Below the pieces are notes generated by a model that ran no database searches, was not told the DNA's origin, and worked only from the letters and a program-made list of their open reading frames with translations. Of a DNA stretch of 44,013 nt, positions 11,569 through 22,819 are shown piece by piece. The translations under genes and the position numbers were made by a program. Numbering within the stretch: the first letter of the stretch is position 1; the number at the start of each line of letters is the position of its first letter. The stretch comes from Alectoria sarmentosa (lineage: Eukaryota; Ascomycota; Lecanoromycetes; Lecanorales; Parmeliaceae). The stretch lies in contig WOGZ01000279.1 in the NCBI GenBank assembly GCA_009733775.1, positions 1 through 44,013 of the forward strand, written 5' to 3'.

Positions 11569-12628
11569 ATGATAAGGGTAGACGGCGCTTGACCTTCATG
11601 AAGAAGGAAGAGCAATCGACTTTGCTGTAGATAGTGCTTCAAAGGCGAACGGTCAAGCTTGGCGCAGGTGGGCCAGTCCCCACACTTGTCAATGATTCCG
11701 TCATGGTGGGGATTTGGACGGACAGAATTTTGATAGAGCCCACAGCCGACAAAGTATCGTCCGGGGGAAGTTGAGTTTTGATACACTGTGCTGTTGAACG
11801 AGAACATGACATGTCCGTTGCTGTGCTGCTATTAGACTGAGTGAATTTGTAAGCAGAGAGAGATACTTGGAAAACCCCACCACCTCACTACTTGATACTT
11901 ACCTCGCCTTGCCTTGCTGATATGCCGAATCCAAGTGCCGAGTAAGATTACATTGGCCAATCATATTCTGTCCCGGAGCGGAGGAATATAGTTCCGAGCA
12001 CATGCCCAGTCATCAACTACGTCGCGAATCTCCCAATGTTTGACCGTAATTCGGCAGTGTGGAAAAGTAGTCAGGGCAGATTCTCTTCTTCTCGGCCCAA
12101 GTCACCAACCATTGATACTCATACCCTCTATTCTCCAATTCCAATGAAGTCTGCATTGTGGAAAGAGGAAAGCCTAATTTGAGGGCAAGGGGTAGTCAAC
12201 AAATTACGGGGCGTAGCCGGAGATTACGCTGTACCTTTACTTTACAGGTATAATACTAGGAGTGTGCCCGAGGCATTTTGTGAAACAGTGACAGGAAAAG
12301 GTGATGAAGGCATTTTGGCCGTTCTAATGCTGGCCTCTATACTCACGTCTTAGTATAAATGTCTTCAATGTGAATAGTAAGTGCTGACATCGAACCCCTC
12401 ATCCCAGGACGACACTGCATCAGTAGTCGCCCTCCTCTGCTACCTTCCCTTTCCCTTTCCCTTTCCCTTTCTCTTTCCCTTCCCATTTCCCCCTTTCTGC
12501 GTCTCCTTTACCCACTTGTCTTCCCTTCTTCCCTTCTTCCCCTCTTCTTCCCTTCTTTCCTTCTTCCCTTCATTTGATACTTGTGAGTACTTTACTATCT
12601 ACTCGGGGACATAATCTGTCAATTCATC
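11569..12628. promoter_or_regulatory. Divergent intergenic region between OSGIN-like gene and SDR
   Basis: A 1.06-kb gap separates two divergently transcribed redox genes. Toward the plus-strand gene it holds a TATAAA at 12354-12359 and a long pyrimidine tract (about 12435-12575, including several CCCTTT units) that probably forms the leader. No open frame in it looks coding. Shared regulation is an inference from geometry. Confidence 0.5.
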
Positions 12629-13597
12629 ATGACTCAACCCAATGCCGCTCATCCTTTCACTCAGCTCTCCCATACTGAGCCCTACCCTGCCATCTCACCA
12701 TCCAAGCCTTCCCTATCCGCCAAAGGAAAGACCATTCTGATTGCAGGTGGAAGTGAGGGCATCGGCTATGCCATAGTTGCAGCTTTCGCGGCTGCAGGCG
12801 CTGCCAACATCATTATTCTGGCTCGCAGAGGGGAGCTATTGGACGAAGCCAAGAAAAACATTGCGCAAGAACATCCCGCCACCAACATCCACACCTTTTC
12901 CGCTTCTATCGACGACGCCGCCAAACTCAATGCAATCTTCGCTCAAGTCCGCACCCGTATTGCTGAGCCAGATGTCCTGGTCCTATGTGCCGCAAGTGGT
13001 CATCAGCCATTACCAACGTTGAGTATCCCGCTAGACAGCTTGTGGAGGGACTTCGAGATCAATGTCAAAGGCAATTTGAATGTCGTGACCGAGTACTTAC
13101 ACCCAGACGCCTTGATCAAGGAGAAGAAGATCATCAACGTCTCGTCGACTGGAGCACATCAACTCATCCAGGGCATGGCGGGTTACGGAGCGAGTAAGGA
13201 AGCTTTCGTACACCTTCTCATGCACCTCCAGGAGGAGTATGTCGATAAGAACGTCCGCATCACCAGTTACCATCCAGGCACCATCCTCACGCCTTCGGCA
13301 AAAAGTCATGGGTTCGATAAGTACCCCATTGCTTGGGGGGATGGTGAGTGGAGTCCCATATGAAGGTCGGGTGGTATATGCTAATACATTTTTCAAGTCA
13401 CTCTCCCTGGCCAATTCGCTCTCTGGCTTGCGTCCAAGGAGGCCGACTTTCTGGCCGGCCGATTCGTCTACGCTAGCTGGGACGTTGATGAGCTGCAAGC
13501 AAGGGCCGAGGAGATCAAGAACAGCGACCTTCTGAAGATTGGACTTGTTGGCGAGCCTGCTGCGAAAGCCAATGCCAAGAGTGCCGGAGAACACTGA
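12629..13597 (+). CDS. Short-chain dehydrogenase/reductase (classical SDR)
   Basis: Two exons (12629-13343 and 13398-13597) are joined by a 54-nt intron (GTGAGT...CAAG, branch CTAAT) and give 304 aa. The Rossmann motif GGSEGIG lies at residues 40-46, the active-site Ser at 172-173 (NVSS), and the YxxxK pair at Y186 and K190 (YGASK); the structural Asn of the INV motif is near 145. An N-terminal extension of about 33 residues is proline rich. The second exon supplies the usual SDR end region after the substrate loop. The reaction is NAD(P)-dependent oxidoreduction of an alcohol or ketone; the substrate is unknown. Phase and length of the spliced form fit the family, and the unspliced frame would stop at 13363. 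Confidence 0.9.
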
Positions 13598-14280
13598 GTT
13601 TGTGAGAACTGGCATGCCCCATCCCAGAAAATGGATTTCTATCTAGATAAAGTATTATGCTTCATCTCATCAAGAATATTTATTGGAGGCACACATCTGC
13701 CGGCTCACAGCATTCATTCACCTAAAAAATTTCTCTGGCTTTTCCTGCGAGCAATTCTGTCACCCCCGGGATTTCATTCAAAGCAATCGCTATGGATTTT
13801 TTCAATTGTCTCAATCTTCACACTGTGAGGATGTTTCACCGAGAGACATTTCCCAGTGCCCCACCCTCTCCCCGTCCAAAATCTGTTATTCTTACAAATA
13901 TTCCCACACACGAATACTACTCTGCAACCTTATCAGATGTACAGTAAAGCCTTGTTGTATCTATGTATACACTGACCAGGCAGACCTGTTCTTCTTCCTA
14001 TCCCACATGCGTCCCTTCTGCAATTAGTGAGCTTACGTCTGCGTTGTGACTTGACAAGGCACTTCGTTTCAACCAAAGCTGAAGTCAGCTGACAATGCCG
14101 TCCCAAGTCAATATCTCAAATAGGTCCCCTCACCTGTAGCTGCCACCCACCTCGCCACTTCACCCTGACATCGAATCCCCGCTTTTCCCCAGGGGAGGAA
14201 AATGTCCCAAGTGATAAGCGGGAGTCGTCGTTTGAGGGCGTTGACTGTCCAGTATGTGCATTGATTTCGTGAATGCTCAT
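13598..14280. other. Intergenic, no gene seen
   Basis: The open frames on the plus strand (13631-13828 and 13683-14027) overlap in different frames and lack codon structure. It is probably the 3' untranslated region of the dehydrogenase followed by spacer. Confidence 0.6.
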
Positions 14281-15240
14281 CTACCTGTAGAGAACTTTAC
14301 GGGAAGACAATAAGTATTTGGCGCCGGAGACGAATAATACCTTCAAATACGTATATTGCAACCAGCAATCCTTGGTCCCTGAGGTAGAACACGCGACTTT
14401 GGAGAAGAAGAGGGTAATCAGGAAGGCGAGCTGGACAAGGCGCGGTTCGGACCATTGCCGGTAGAGTTGTAAGATCGTGTTCACGATGGAGGGTAATTTC
14501 AATTCCATGAAGCAGGTATAGGTGTAGGAGATGGGGTTCGCGATTGGATTGAACATTGGGACAAGAATGAAGAGGTCAAACAAGACTTGGCGGCGATGGA
14601 GTAGGTTGTTCGGCGGTGGTCTCCTGCTGGTGCTTGATTCGGCGTCACACTGGTGCCTGGCATTCCATTACTTCCAAGACGGCCGCCGGCAGCCTGAAAG
14701 GCGTTGGCTTCTGAATCACTACTGCTCATAGCGCGAGGGTGGTGGAGTTCCAGCACAGCGACAAAGACGCAGAAGGGTTCCAAGCGGAGATGAACGCCAG
14801 TATGCCGAGGCACCTGCCTACACTGGACCAGGGCCCCAAATTTATTTCAAAGGCCGAGCTTGGAAAAGAGATGGGTATATGGGCAGGACTGAGTGCATCA
14901 CGAGGATCGGATTCGAAAAATTGGAGATGGCCCAGAGCCCCTTTCGACGCAAAATACGGTACTGTTGCAAGTGACGTGATGGATGTTGGAACTGCGTGGG
15001 TTGGATGATATGGTGGTACTGGCCCTCACGATTAGAGTGGTGGCGACTACAAAAGACCAAAGAGGCCAAGATGCGAGCGATCAGGGTGCCGACCATAAGA
15101 ATTCGAAGAGCAAGAAAGCAATCGGGGTTCTTCGAGAATCAGCGGGGCAAAGACAGGATGTCAAAGAAGAGACGATCGAGATCAAAGAGCCAACGACCCA
15201 GAACGAATGGGCGCGAAGATGGTGCCATAGGGGATGATTT
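14281..15240 (-). pseudogene. Decayed membrane-protein-like remnant
   Basis: On the minus strand several coding-like stretches occur in changing frames. One from about 15237 to 14905 reads through two hydrophobic segments, broken by a TGA that a CGA-to-TGA change would give. Another (14499-14813) carries a serine-rich stretch. A third open block, ending at the stop at 14281, is hydrophobic and begins upstream of its first possible start codon. Together they suggest a multi-helix protein that has lost its frame, or a gene with introns I cannot resolve. The family is not recognised. The strand and the run of membrane-like segments are the only firm observations. Confidence 0.3.
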
Positions 15241-15299
15241 TCGCACCCGCAAGATATCTCTGGCTTGAGTCGCTCGAGCTGATATCAGGAGTATAACAC

Positions 15300-16099
15300 T
15301 CTTTCAGTCGCGAACTTCGATTAGAGAATGGGTGTAAGGCTCGATGAGTATTCCAAAAGGCTGTTGCGAGAGTACGTCAAAATTTGAGACGAGCTACTCG
15401 AGAGGAATGCTTGCGGAGCAACAGTCAAGTAGCTCACCTACGTTCGAAAGAGCAAAGAGAAGCCTTGGCAGGTCATTTAGGGGCGTCATTGTTCATCGCA
15501 GGAGTATATTCGCTCAGCTATCAGGGGCTTGACTGAAGCTTGAACACTTCGCGTAGCGGATCCTTCTACAAATCGTTCCTTTTTGACACCGCATAAGTGA
15601 CCTGCTGAGTCCATCTCACCGTAACACAAGCATGCGGCACATCGAAATATTGATTTGATGGTTTCATCCGTATGGAGCTTGCATTCACAGATCGTGATGC
15701 AGTTTGGCTGCGTGACCGCCCTCTCTTGATTGCACAGTTCACTAAGACGACCTTTCAGCTCTGTTGGAAAAGGACTTGACCTTCCAACCTAGACCCCACC
15801 TCCCGTCATGACATGATGAATTTGTTGAAGTAAGATGTAAAGTAAAGTACGACCTGGTACCTAGATCGGGAGAGTGCTCTGAATGATGCGTACGTCAAAT
15901 GCAAGATTATGCTCCATAAGCTCTTCAGGGTTTTTCTTGGGCTTGATCTCCCCATTCCAAGATTATGCATTTGTCTTGGCGTTTTCGACGCTTGGTGCTC
16001 ACTCACTGCCTAAAAAGCCAGAGGTATAGATGCAGGCGCAAGAGCCCCTGAAATGCAATTTGAACGATCTGACGGTCGGAATCTATCATGGAGAAGCCC
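15300..16099. other. Intergenic, no gene seen
   Basis: Only short, overlapping open frames occur (for example 15344-15532 plus; 15806-16006 minus), without domain-like composition. I see no RNA gene or repeat here. Confidence 0.5.
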
Positions 16100-17545
16100 T
16101 CAAGTAGTCCCGTGACAAACAATCAAATCCGAGCCTCCCTCTTCCGCCGTGATCGTAGTCAAAGGACCCAAGTACGCCGCAGGCACAACCTCAGTCGGAA
16201 TGCCACTACCTCCACAGTCGTCTGCCTCATAGCCATACTGGGGCTTGCACAAGTCCCACCCATACTCACCCGTGAATGCGCAATCCTTATCCAACGGCTC
16301 GCAAGACTGATCCCAGACGCAGACCTGAACATTACTGATGCACCGCGGTATCAACGTGACCGGATCCAGGGTTGGGTCGTTGGCGCCTCCGTAGACCGCC
16401 ACGTGGTCGGCGCAGGCTTTGGCGCCGAGGAATAAGTCCGCACCCGTGGTCCAGCCGTTCGAGAAAAGACTTTCCATTAGGTCGTAATAGTTTGTTTCCA
16501 TGTTCCTGAGAGAAGATAAGCTGTATGCTGCATTGGTGTCCGGATCGTACCACCAGTCGCTGCAGATGCCGTACCGATCGTACGAGGCGCATTGTATGAG
16601 GTCAACGGTCGTCATGGATCCATTGTTGGCCAGCCCTTGAGGACTCGTCTCTCGCGCGAGAGTGATGATAATGTTGCTCGCCGTCAAACAGGACGACACA
16701 ATATACGTTTCGAGGGCCGCTGTCAGGTTCGTGGTTTCGGCTTCTAACGATGTGCGAGGTGCGATGAAGGATCCGTTGGCTGCAAAGAGGTTGAAGATTG
16801 AAAAGTCTTGTTGGACTAGAGCGAGGGCATTGGAGATGTTTTGCTGGTATGTGGTCTTGATGGTGCCGAGGCCATCGTAGATATCGCTGATTTGTACAAT
16901 CTCAGAGTCAAGTGTCCCTGTAGGATTGAGCTGTTTGAGCACCCCAGGCGATTGCCGCATGGCCGTTTCGGTGATGGATGTTACAGCCTTGCCGAGTTCA
17001 GCGGGCAGACTAAGCAAAGGTGCGAAAGCCGTAAGTGCTTGAAGAAAGTCCCCAAGAGATTGTTCTTCCTGAACTTCGGGGTTTATGGTTTTGACGATCT
17101 TGCCCACAGGGCCACCTGCAGACAGATCTGCGTTCTCAATTGCTTCATAGATGGATTCAAACCATTGCCATATAGCGAATATTGTGTAGAGGGTGTAGGC
17201 TTGTTGCGGGGTGTACCCAGTGAAATCCTCAGGATAGTCGCACATATTCGGTCCCGTGGTGTCGCACTGCTGTTCTTCCACTCCAACGGACTGCTGATAG
17301 CATGAGACAAAACTGGAATTTTCGCCGCCACATGCTAGTTGATTGACTTGCCACCAATCATACAAGTAATTTGCCATCCCTAGCTCCTCCCAGCATGTTT
17401 GAGTGAGGTTTTGTCTGAGATCGGTACAGTTGCCAAATTGTCTCTTGGGCGAGATTGAATATGGTGGTGATAGAATAGGGGAAGCTTTCGATATAGAGAT
17501 ACTAATCAAGGTAACGTAGAGTAGAAGTAGCCACGATTTGGGCAT
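16100..17545 (-). CDS. Secreted cysteine-rich protein (possibly DUF7872-type)
   Basis: The frame is open from 17770, but I place the start at the ATG at 17543-17545, because it opens directly into a signal peptide (MPKSWLLLLYVTLISISIS) and gives 481 aa. A dibasic KR at residues 34-35 could be a Kex2 site. The mature protein is rich in paired cysteines at both ends, with a conserved-looking CWxxLGMANYLYDWW-like stretch after residue 50, several N-glycosylation sites, and a helical middle. It looks like a family of fungal secreted proteins that I believe is catalogued as DUF7872; this is from memory and not checked. Function is unknown. It is intact and intronless. Confidence 0.75.
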   Translation of the reverse strand: MPKSWLLLLYVTLISISISKASPILSPPYSISPKRQFGNCTDLRQNLTQTCWEELGMANYLYDWWQVNQLACGGENSSFVSCYQQSVGVEEQQCDTTGPNMCDYPEDFTGYTPQQAYTLYTIFAIWQWFESIYEAIENADLSAGGPVGKIVKTINPEVQEEQSLGDFLQALTAFAPLLSLPAELGKAVTSITETAMRQSPGVLKQLNPTGTLDSEIVQISDIYDGLGTIKTTYQQNISNALALVQQDFSIFNLFAANGSFIAPRTSLEAETTNLTAALETYIVSSCLTASNIIITLARETSPQGLANNGSMTTVDLIQCASYDRYGICSDWWYDPDTNAAYSLSSLRNMETNYYDLMESLFSNGWTTGADLFLGAKACADHVAVYGGANDPTLDPVTLIPRCISNVQVCVWDQSCEPLDKDCAFTGEYGWDLCKPQYGYEADDCGGSGIPTEVVPAAYLGPLTTITAEEGGSDLIVCHGTT

Positions 17546-18789
17546 TTCTTTGAGCAGCGTAGTGTTCAGCAGAATCGTTTTCGTGACTATTGCGGGCCAG
17601 AAATAGTACCAAATCGGTGAGTTTTGAAATTGTTGAAAAGAGCGAGGCGCTTTGGGGGGTCTCTTGACAGGAAGAGAGAGCCAAACGAGGGTGCAGAGAT
17701 ACACTGAGCAAAGGCAAAGACTGCTTTGCTGGGCGACAAGACATAGCTGCTCGGGCTTGACTTTATACATATTGACGCCACTGACGCATTAGAATAGCTT
17801 TCACGTTCCGAAACTTTCGTTGGCTTACCACTCATCCACCTGTAGCTCGTTCAACAAGAGTGGATTACATTCTCTCCTTTCTTACACTCATCAAACATGT
17901 TGAGAGATTGAAAGTAAAATCAGCATCTGATCCACCGCCACGTGGGCGTATGGATTGGGTAGAATATCAGGCACCAGGAACCCGATCGCGGCCGGTTCAA
18001 CAAAATGTTAGGAGCGATGACGGACGGTCGAGCAAGCGAACGGGAGAATTTTCGTGGGATGCGGCAACCCGCCACAGTGGGTACGAAATATTGGCATCGA
18101 ATATGAGCGTAGATCACCATTATCGAATACTTTGCCATGAAGAGCCCACGGGGACATCGGAAGAACGTAGATGATATAAGCGCAGATTTATGACTGGCGT
18201 AGCGCTTACACTCAGATAAACTTCTGCCCTGATGCGATGTTTCAGGGTCTGCAGGAACGTTTTTGAAGGGCGTTATCAGAGTATGGACTGTCTGGTGATT
18301 CGAATATCGAATCAGACTAAGTGAGATAGCGTAGGGCGGGTATCGGTGATCCTCTGCAGGCCAAGTCAGCTATGACAAGTCGGTGAGCGGCGTGGAAGCT
18401 TTGCATATGGGATGTGAGGGGTGGGCATTACTTCTCCCTGACAACTTTTTCGCAGGGAACGGTCGCCGTATAACTCTTCATGATTGGCTGTACCCACATG
18501 TACAAGCATGCGAGAAGCGGCTGATTCTACGAGGGAATCGCGTAATATTTTCTTCCGCTCACCTTGTTTGCTTAACAACACATGCTTTCCATAGAGATAA
18601 ACGACCACGTTCCAGGTACCATGCCGCAAGACTATCGAAAGAGAGGCTTCCTTCGTAAAGAAAGGAAAGAAAGAGCTGTAGTAGCCGTAGTAGCGGGAAA
18701 TGAAGGGAAGAGCCTTGTCACTGGCTGCTTAGCCTCTCTTGTCATGACAAGGACGTTCTGTAGATTCAATCCTATGTATCTACCGTCTG
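17546..18789. other. Intergenic, no gene seen
   Basis: The 5' flank of the secreted-protein gene and the 3' flank of the channel gene lie here. Open frames at 17860-18174 and 18383-18658 have no recognisable composition or partner exon. I see nothing else. Confidence 0.5.
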
Positions 18790-20940
18790 TCATCTGTCCC
18801 CACCGTCTTCAATGCTGTTTTGGGTTGTTGGGGCTCTCGAAATGGCCTGACTATCACTACTGTCATCTCCCAAATCCTGGCATATCTTGAGTACCGTATC
18901 CTCGATCCTTCTAGTAGTATCCTCTAAAGCTTCCAGTCTGCCTGCCAACCCACTGCTATCGTGTCCGTGCAACCAATCCCCCAGATGTTCTGTCAAGCCC
19001 TCCATCGTCGCCATCGAATCCTTCCGCTTCGCTGTTTTCGTTGGGTTCATGCGGTGGCCTTCTGGTCTCTTTGGTGCACTGCTATCGAAATCTATCGACG
19101 GGACCGCAAGATTTCCAGGATTAGGGTTCTCTTCGGCTTCAGATATCTCGTCCAATACCGATTGAGGCGGGTCGGAATCAAAGACTGCCTGTATGTCCGC
19201 GTGCACTGAGAATCGTGAGAAGTCCCAAAAACTAAGCTTAGTCTTAAGTTTCGAGGGCTTCGTGTTCCATAGATGCCTGCGTTCGTATACACTGAGGAGC
19301 AGTAGAAGCGGAGCATTAATCGTCCGCACTGCTGCGACGTTGATCTTGTGGAACCAACGCGGAGTAAGGACCATCTTGAGGGGTAGTAGAAGGCAGAGAG
19401 CTAGGATGTTGAAAGGGGGCTGATAAGCAAAGATTGCGTCGCTCTTGACTCCTTCGAAGGTAAGAACTGCTCTTCTAAATTGAATCTCGGCTGTTGCGTT
19501 GGATGCGATCTTCGAAAAGGTGCTGCTGAGCATCGACACAAGAATTGTAAGGAAAAGAGTATTGCCCAGAAAGGCAAATGTGACCATCAGGATCGGGCCA
19601 ATAAGCCAGTGGAAATCGACCGATCTTTGAATCCCAGTCCCGTCAAGGCCAAACCACACCCATAACATCCACTTGGAAATCGTGATCGGCGGGTGGTCAC
19701 CCTCGCCAAGCCACATCATACTCAGAAGGAACCCAGCGAAGCACCAAACAGCCAGTAGGGTAAGAACTGTGAAATCAGCCATCATCGCTCGCAGAGAGAC
19801 AAAGAGCATGTTCTCCGAAAGCAGGTTGAAGGCCAATCGCGGTATTAGCACTGGTGCTCCTGCCGCCAAGATGTCCAGGGATACTATACCAGACCGAACG
19901 TCACCAGTTGCTAGACTATGTATCCTGAGTAGAAGATAGACCGAGTATATGACGATGAACATGAAGTCCAGAAACGCCCAGAGGTTTTGCGTGTAGCATT
20001 GCCATCCATGCTCTAAAATGGAAGCAAATTCGTCCAGTGCCCAGCCCGTAGCGTACACGCAGAATAAAAGCTCATATGTGGTAAAGGTATCGCTCTGGCG
20101 GTGTTCCATAGTGAGGACGTATAGTATCAGTAAGGTCAGAAATTGGCAAATGTCGAGAGCATTCCTTGTCCGGGGGACCATGAGCCTATACTGATTGAGC
20201 CTTGGCGCCTTATTAGGGTTATACAGCGTAATCGGCTTATGCTTGTAATGGTCCGGTATGATATCAATGAAAGATGAAGGCGTGTAGACGACGAGTCCAA
20301 GGTAGATTGCCTCCATCACCTTTTGACATGCCGGCGCGCTCAGAAAGATCTTACTTTCAGAGACGATGGCGATTTCCAAAGCCGTCGACTTCCCGATCCT
20401 GTGTCCCCGATTTTCAACATTCCATGACGTAGCGTAGCTATGGACTCGTGTGATCTCTCGCGGTGCGTTTTGAAATGGTTCAAAGCCCGCCACTATGATG
20501 TTCGCAAGCAGGAGCAGACCAACGCGTTCTGGATTTTCCTCGTCAAAACGCCTTAGTATCTTGAGAGCCACCAGCTCGCAAAGAAGTGCTCGAGTGGTAT
20601 TGATGGTTTGGTGAGCCTCGAAGGCTTGCTCTCGCAAGAATTGGAGCTTATTGACGAGTAGACAATAGATGATGGAGACATCTTTCGCGTCCCAAAGACG
20701 GTTGACTAGAGGTCTCACGATAGCGACATTGATCCTTGGTGCTCTGAGCTGCTCTATGCTATAGGGATCATCGATGCTGGAGATGAGCTCGTGCCGAACG
20801 CGATGGATGTTTGTGTAGAGAGGCAAATCTGCGTAAGGATTTGGGGCGCAGGGTCCCTCGTAGTGATCAGGGTGATCACACTGCTCTTCGTCTCCAAGCA
20901 GAAGTTCTTCTTCTTCTTCACTGGCATTTGTCCTTGTCAT
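18790..20940 (-). CDS. YVC1: Yvc1-like vacuolar TRP cation channel
   Basis: An intronless 716-aa protein built like fungal TRPY channels (yeast Yvc1 is about 675 aa). An acidic N-terminus carries EEEEEL and a Cys/His-rich patch at 21-31. A cytosolic helical domain runs to about residue 255, then come hydrophobic segments near 263-277, 290-306, 322-339, 353-370, 391-410 and 445-472. The pore region lies between the last two, with WVWFGLDGTG at 427-436. The C-terminal tail is cytosolic, with an acidic stretch and a serine-rich end. The family releases Ca2+ from the vacuole on osmotic or mechanical stimulation. The symbol is assigned by resemblance to the yeast family, not by proven orthology. 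No break is seen. Confidence 0.85.
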   Translation of the reverse strand: MTRTNASEEEEELLLGDEEQCDHPDHYEGPCAPNPYADLPLYTNIHRVRHELISSIDDPYSIEQLRAPRINVAIVRPLVNRLWDAKDVSIIYCLLVNKLQFLREQAFEAHQTINTTRALLCELVALKILRRFDEENPERVGLLLLANIIVAGFEPFQNAPREITRVHSYATSWNVENRGHRIGKSTALEIAIVSESKIFLSAPACQKVMEAIYLGLVVYTPSSFIDIIPDHYKHKPITLYNPNKAPRLNQYRLMVPRTRNALDICQFLTLLILYVLTMEHRQSDTFTTYELLFCVYATGWALDEFASILEHGWQCYTQNLWAFLDFMFIVIYSVYLLLRIHSLATGDVRSGIVSLDILAAGAPVLIPRLAFNLLSENMLFVSLRAMMADFTVLTLLAVWCFAGFLLSMMWLGEGDHPPITISKWMLWVWFGLDGTGIQRSVDFHWLIGPILMVTFAFLGNTLFLTILVSMLSSTFSKIASNATAEIQFRRAVLTFEGVKSDAIFAYQPPFNILALCLLLPLKMVLTPRWFHKINVAAVRTINAPLLLLLSVYERRHLWNTKPSKLKTKLSFWDFSRFSVHADIQAVFDSDPPQSVLDEISEAEENPNPGNLAVPSIDFDSSAPKRPEGHRMNPTKTAKRKDSMATMEGLTEHLGDWLHGHDSSGLAGRLEALEDTTRRIEDTVLKICQDLGDDSSDSQAISRAPTTQNSIEDGGDR

Positions 20941-21134
20941 TGTCTTTTACCTATCATCGCTGTTGATGGGAGGAGTCGTGGAATGCCCGGTTGAAAATTC
21001 CCCGCAGCAGGTTAGTGAATGCGCTTGACTGATTACGGTTAGAGTTTTATCTAGACTAGTTGCGGACAAGCGTACTCCCACAGTGCCAAGCCAAAAGTTT
21101 GCATCCAAATTTGCGGTCGTGTTGCCTCAATATC

Positions 21135-22204
21135 ATGGCCCCCGTCGCTGATCTATTCAAGACTTTGGATTTATCAGTCTTGAAGAACGTGAACGTACTT
21201 GTAACAGGCGGAGCATCGGGCTTGGGAGCCTTGATCGCTACCAGCTTTGTAGAAAATGGGTATGGCACAATTCAATCTGGACATAAGCAGAGCCAACAAG
21301 ATGCAGAGCTACAGTCACCATCGCAGATATTAACGAAAAGGTAGGTAACGAGTTGTTGTTAGTATTGAATGCAAAAGGATTAAGGTATGTCTATTGCCTC
21401 CATTCGATCGCTTTCCTGATATAGCGTAGGCTTAATTATGTTTCTACCGATGTGACGGACTGGCAGTCCCAAGTAGCTGCCTTCAAGAGTGCGATAACGT
21501 ATTCGAGCCGTAGGAGTATTGACGTTGTGGTGGCCGCTGCCGGAGTGGGAGGCCAGCCATTCATAGTACGAGACGAGGAACCGCCGTCTTTGGACAAAGA
21601 TCCTCCCCTGCCATGGAGCGCGTGTCTCAATATTGATGTCAACGCAAAAGGCGTGTACTACACCAGCAAGCTCGCTCAGCATTACTTTGGACTACATCCC
21701 TCATTGTAAACCAAAGCAACGCCAGAAACCCGAAAATGCCTCGTAGTCATAAGTTCGTTGGCGGGCTATCTTGAACTCAACGACTCCGACTACACCGCAT
21801 CTAAATGGGCTGTAAGGGGCTTGTTCCGCTCCACGAGATCGAAAATGGAGGATCTGGGTTATCGAATGAACTTGATTGCTCCATGGGTCATGGATACTCC
21901 GATGTCGCGAAGCCTTGCAGACGTGTGCCGGAAGCAGCGATTCCCCGTTGGTGATGGGAATGATGTAGCAAACGTTGTAATTAGAAGTGTAGTGGATGAC
22001 TCCATTTGCGGTAAGAGGGACAGGCCCAGATCTTTACCTCAAGACTGCTGATAAGTAGAGGTAGGTCGAGCCTTGGCCGTTGGTGCTGTACAAACATTTG
22101 ATCTGCGAGATGACATTGAAGGATTGAATGCTGGGATCGTGATGAAAGAATATCTGGAAGGAGAAGCCAAGGAGGTCATGAGTTTCTTCGGCCAAAGGGT
22201 CTAG
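21135..22204 (+). pseudogene. SDR (15-PGDH-like) with one premature TAA
   Basis: Four exons can be followed: 21135-21259, 21307-21384, 21430-22010 and 22065-22204. Introns are 47, 45 and 54 nt, with GT...AG ends and phases that fit exactly. The product would be a classical SDR: a TGGASGLG cofactor motif in exon 1, an ADIN acidic motif in exon 2, then AAAG, the Ser region (VVISS) and YTASK in exon 3. An in-frame TAA at 21707-21709 (codon 161) cuts the protein just before the catalytic Ser and Tyr. I could not find an intron that removes it in phase. The frame is otherwise open to the stop at 22202-22204. A CAA-to-TAA change explains it, so this looks like a recent loss. Confidence 0.75.
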
Positions 22205-22275
22205 TGAAGGCTTTTCGAAACGCGGTGGTGATAATTCACTTGACGGCAATCGACAGCATGGTTTCGGCAATGATG

Positions 22276-22819
22276 CTACGACGGTAGCCAGAACCAATTC
22301 CAATCTTGACATGGTTTTCCGAACATCTCAATTCCTTTTGAGGTGAAGTGGATCCGCAGGGTTTGCTTTTCTTCGATTGGGACTACATTGCGGCCTCGAA
22401 GCAGATTCTTATCGATGACATCTATAATTATATCAGGACTTTCGCCGAAAATGCAACGAAATACCCCCCGGCTTCTTTGTCCTCTCTGACCGCAGAACTG
22501 GATATCCGGCAAATGTGAAGTGAGCGCATCGAGTCCCTTCTGCCGTTATCCACGGTACAATAGCTGCAAGAAATCTCTACGTAATTACTATCATTATCTC
22601 GGATGGTCCCATCGTCATGTAGATTGGCGCAAAGATCGTCGATGATGAGCTTCACTTCTGCACTAAGAACGCACTTTTCTATTCAGTCTTGATCCATTCC
22701 AGCCGCTGCCGAGGATCTTCACTTAGCGTTGTCTGGAGCATGGCGGAAAAGGCGCTGGGCCTCAGCCGATATGAGGACGACAATGTGTTTTTTTCTTCTT
22801 GATATGGCCTAGAATGGTA
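22276..22819 (-). pseudogene. Frameshifted gene remnant, unassigned
   Basis: Three minus-strand stretches with good codon character follow one another in different frames: about 22819-22679 (ends in TAG), 22675-22428, and 22512-22276. The junctions are too close for normal introns, so small insertions or deletions are the simplest explanation. The third stretch contains CIFGESPDIIIDVIDKN and HFTSKGIEMF, which look like conserved protein, but I cannot name the family. Confidence 0.35.

Noticed and set aside
12444..12480. CCCTTT units resembling a telomere-type repeat
   Set aside because: The unit is not the fungal TTAGGG/CCCTAA repeat and is interrupted; it is part of a pyrimidine-rich leader.
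17546..17770. 75-residue N-terminal extension of the secreted protein
   Set aside because: The open frame continues upstream, but the internal ATG at 17545 starts a clean signal peptide, and the extension would bury it.
21701..21741. GTAAAC...GTAG as an intron that would remove the TAA in the second SDR
   Set aside because: Splicing at 21706/21741 puts exon 3 out of phase and leads to a stop soon after; the catalytic motifs lie in the unspliced frame.
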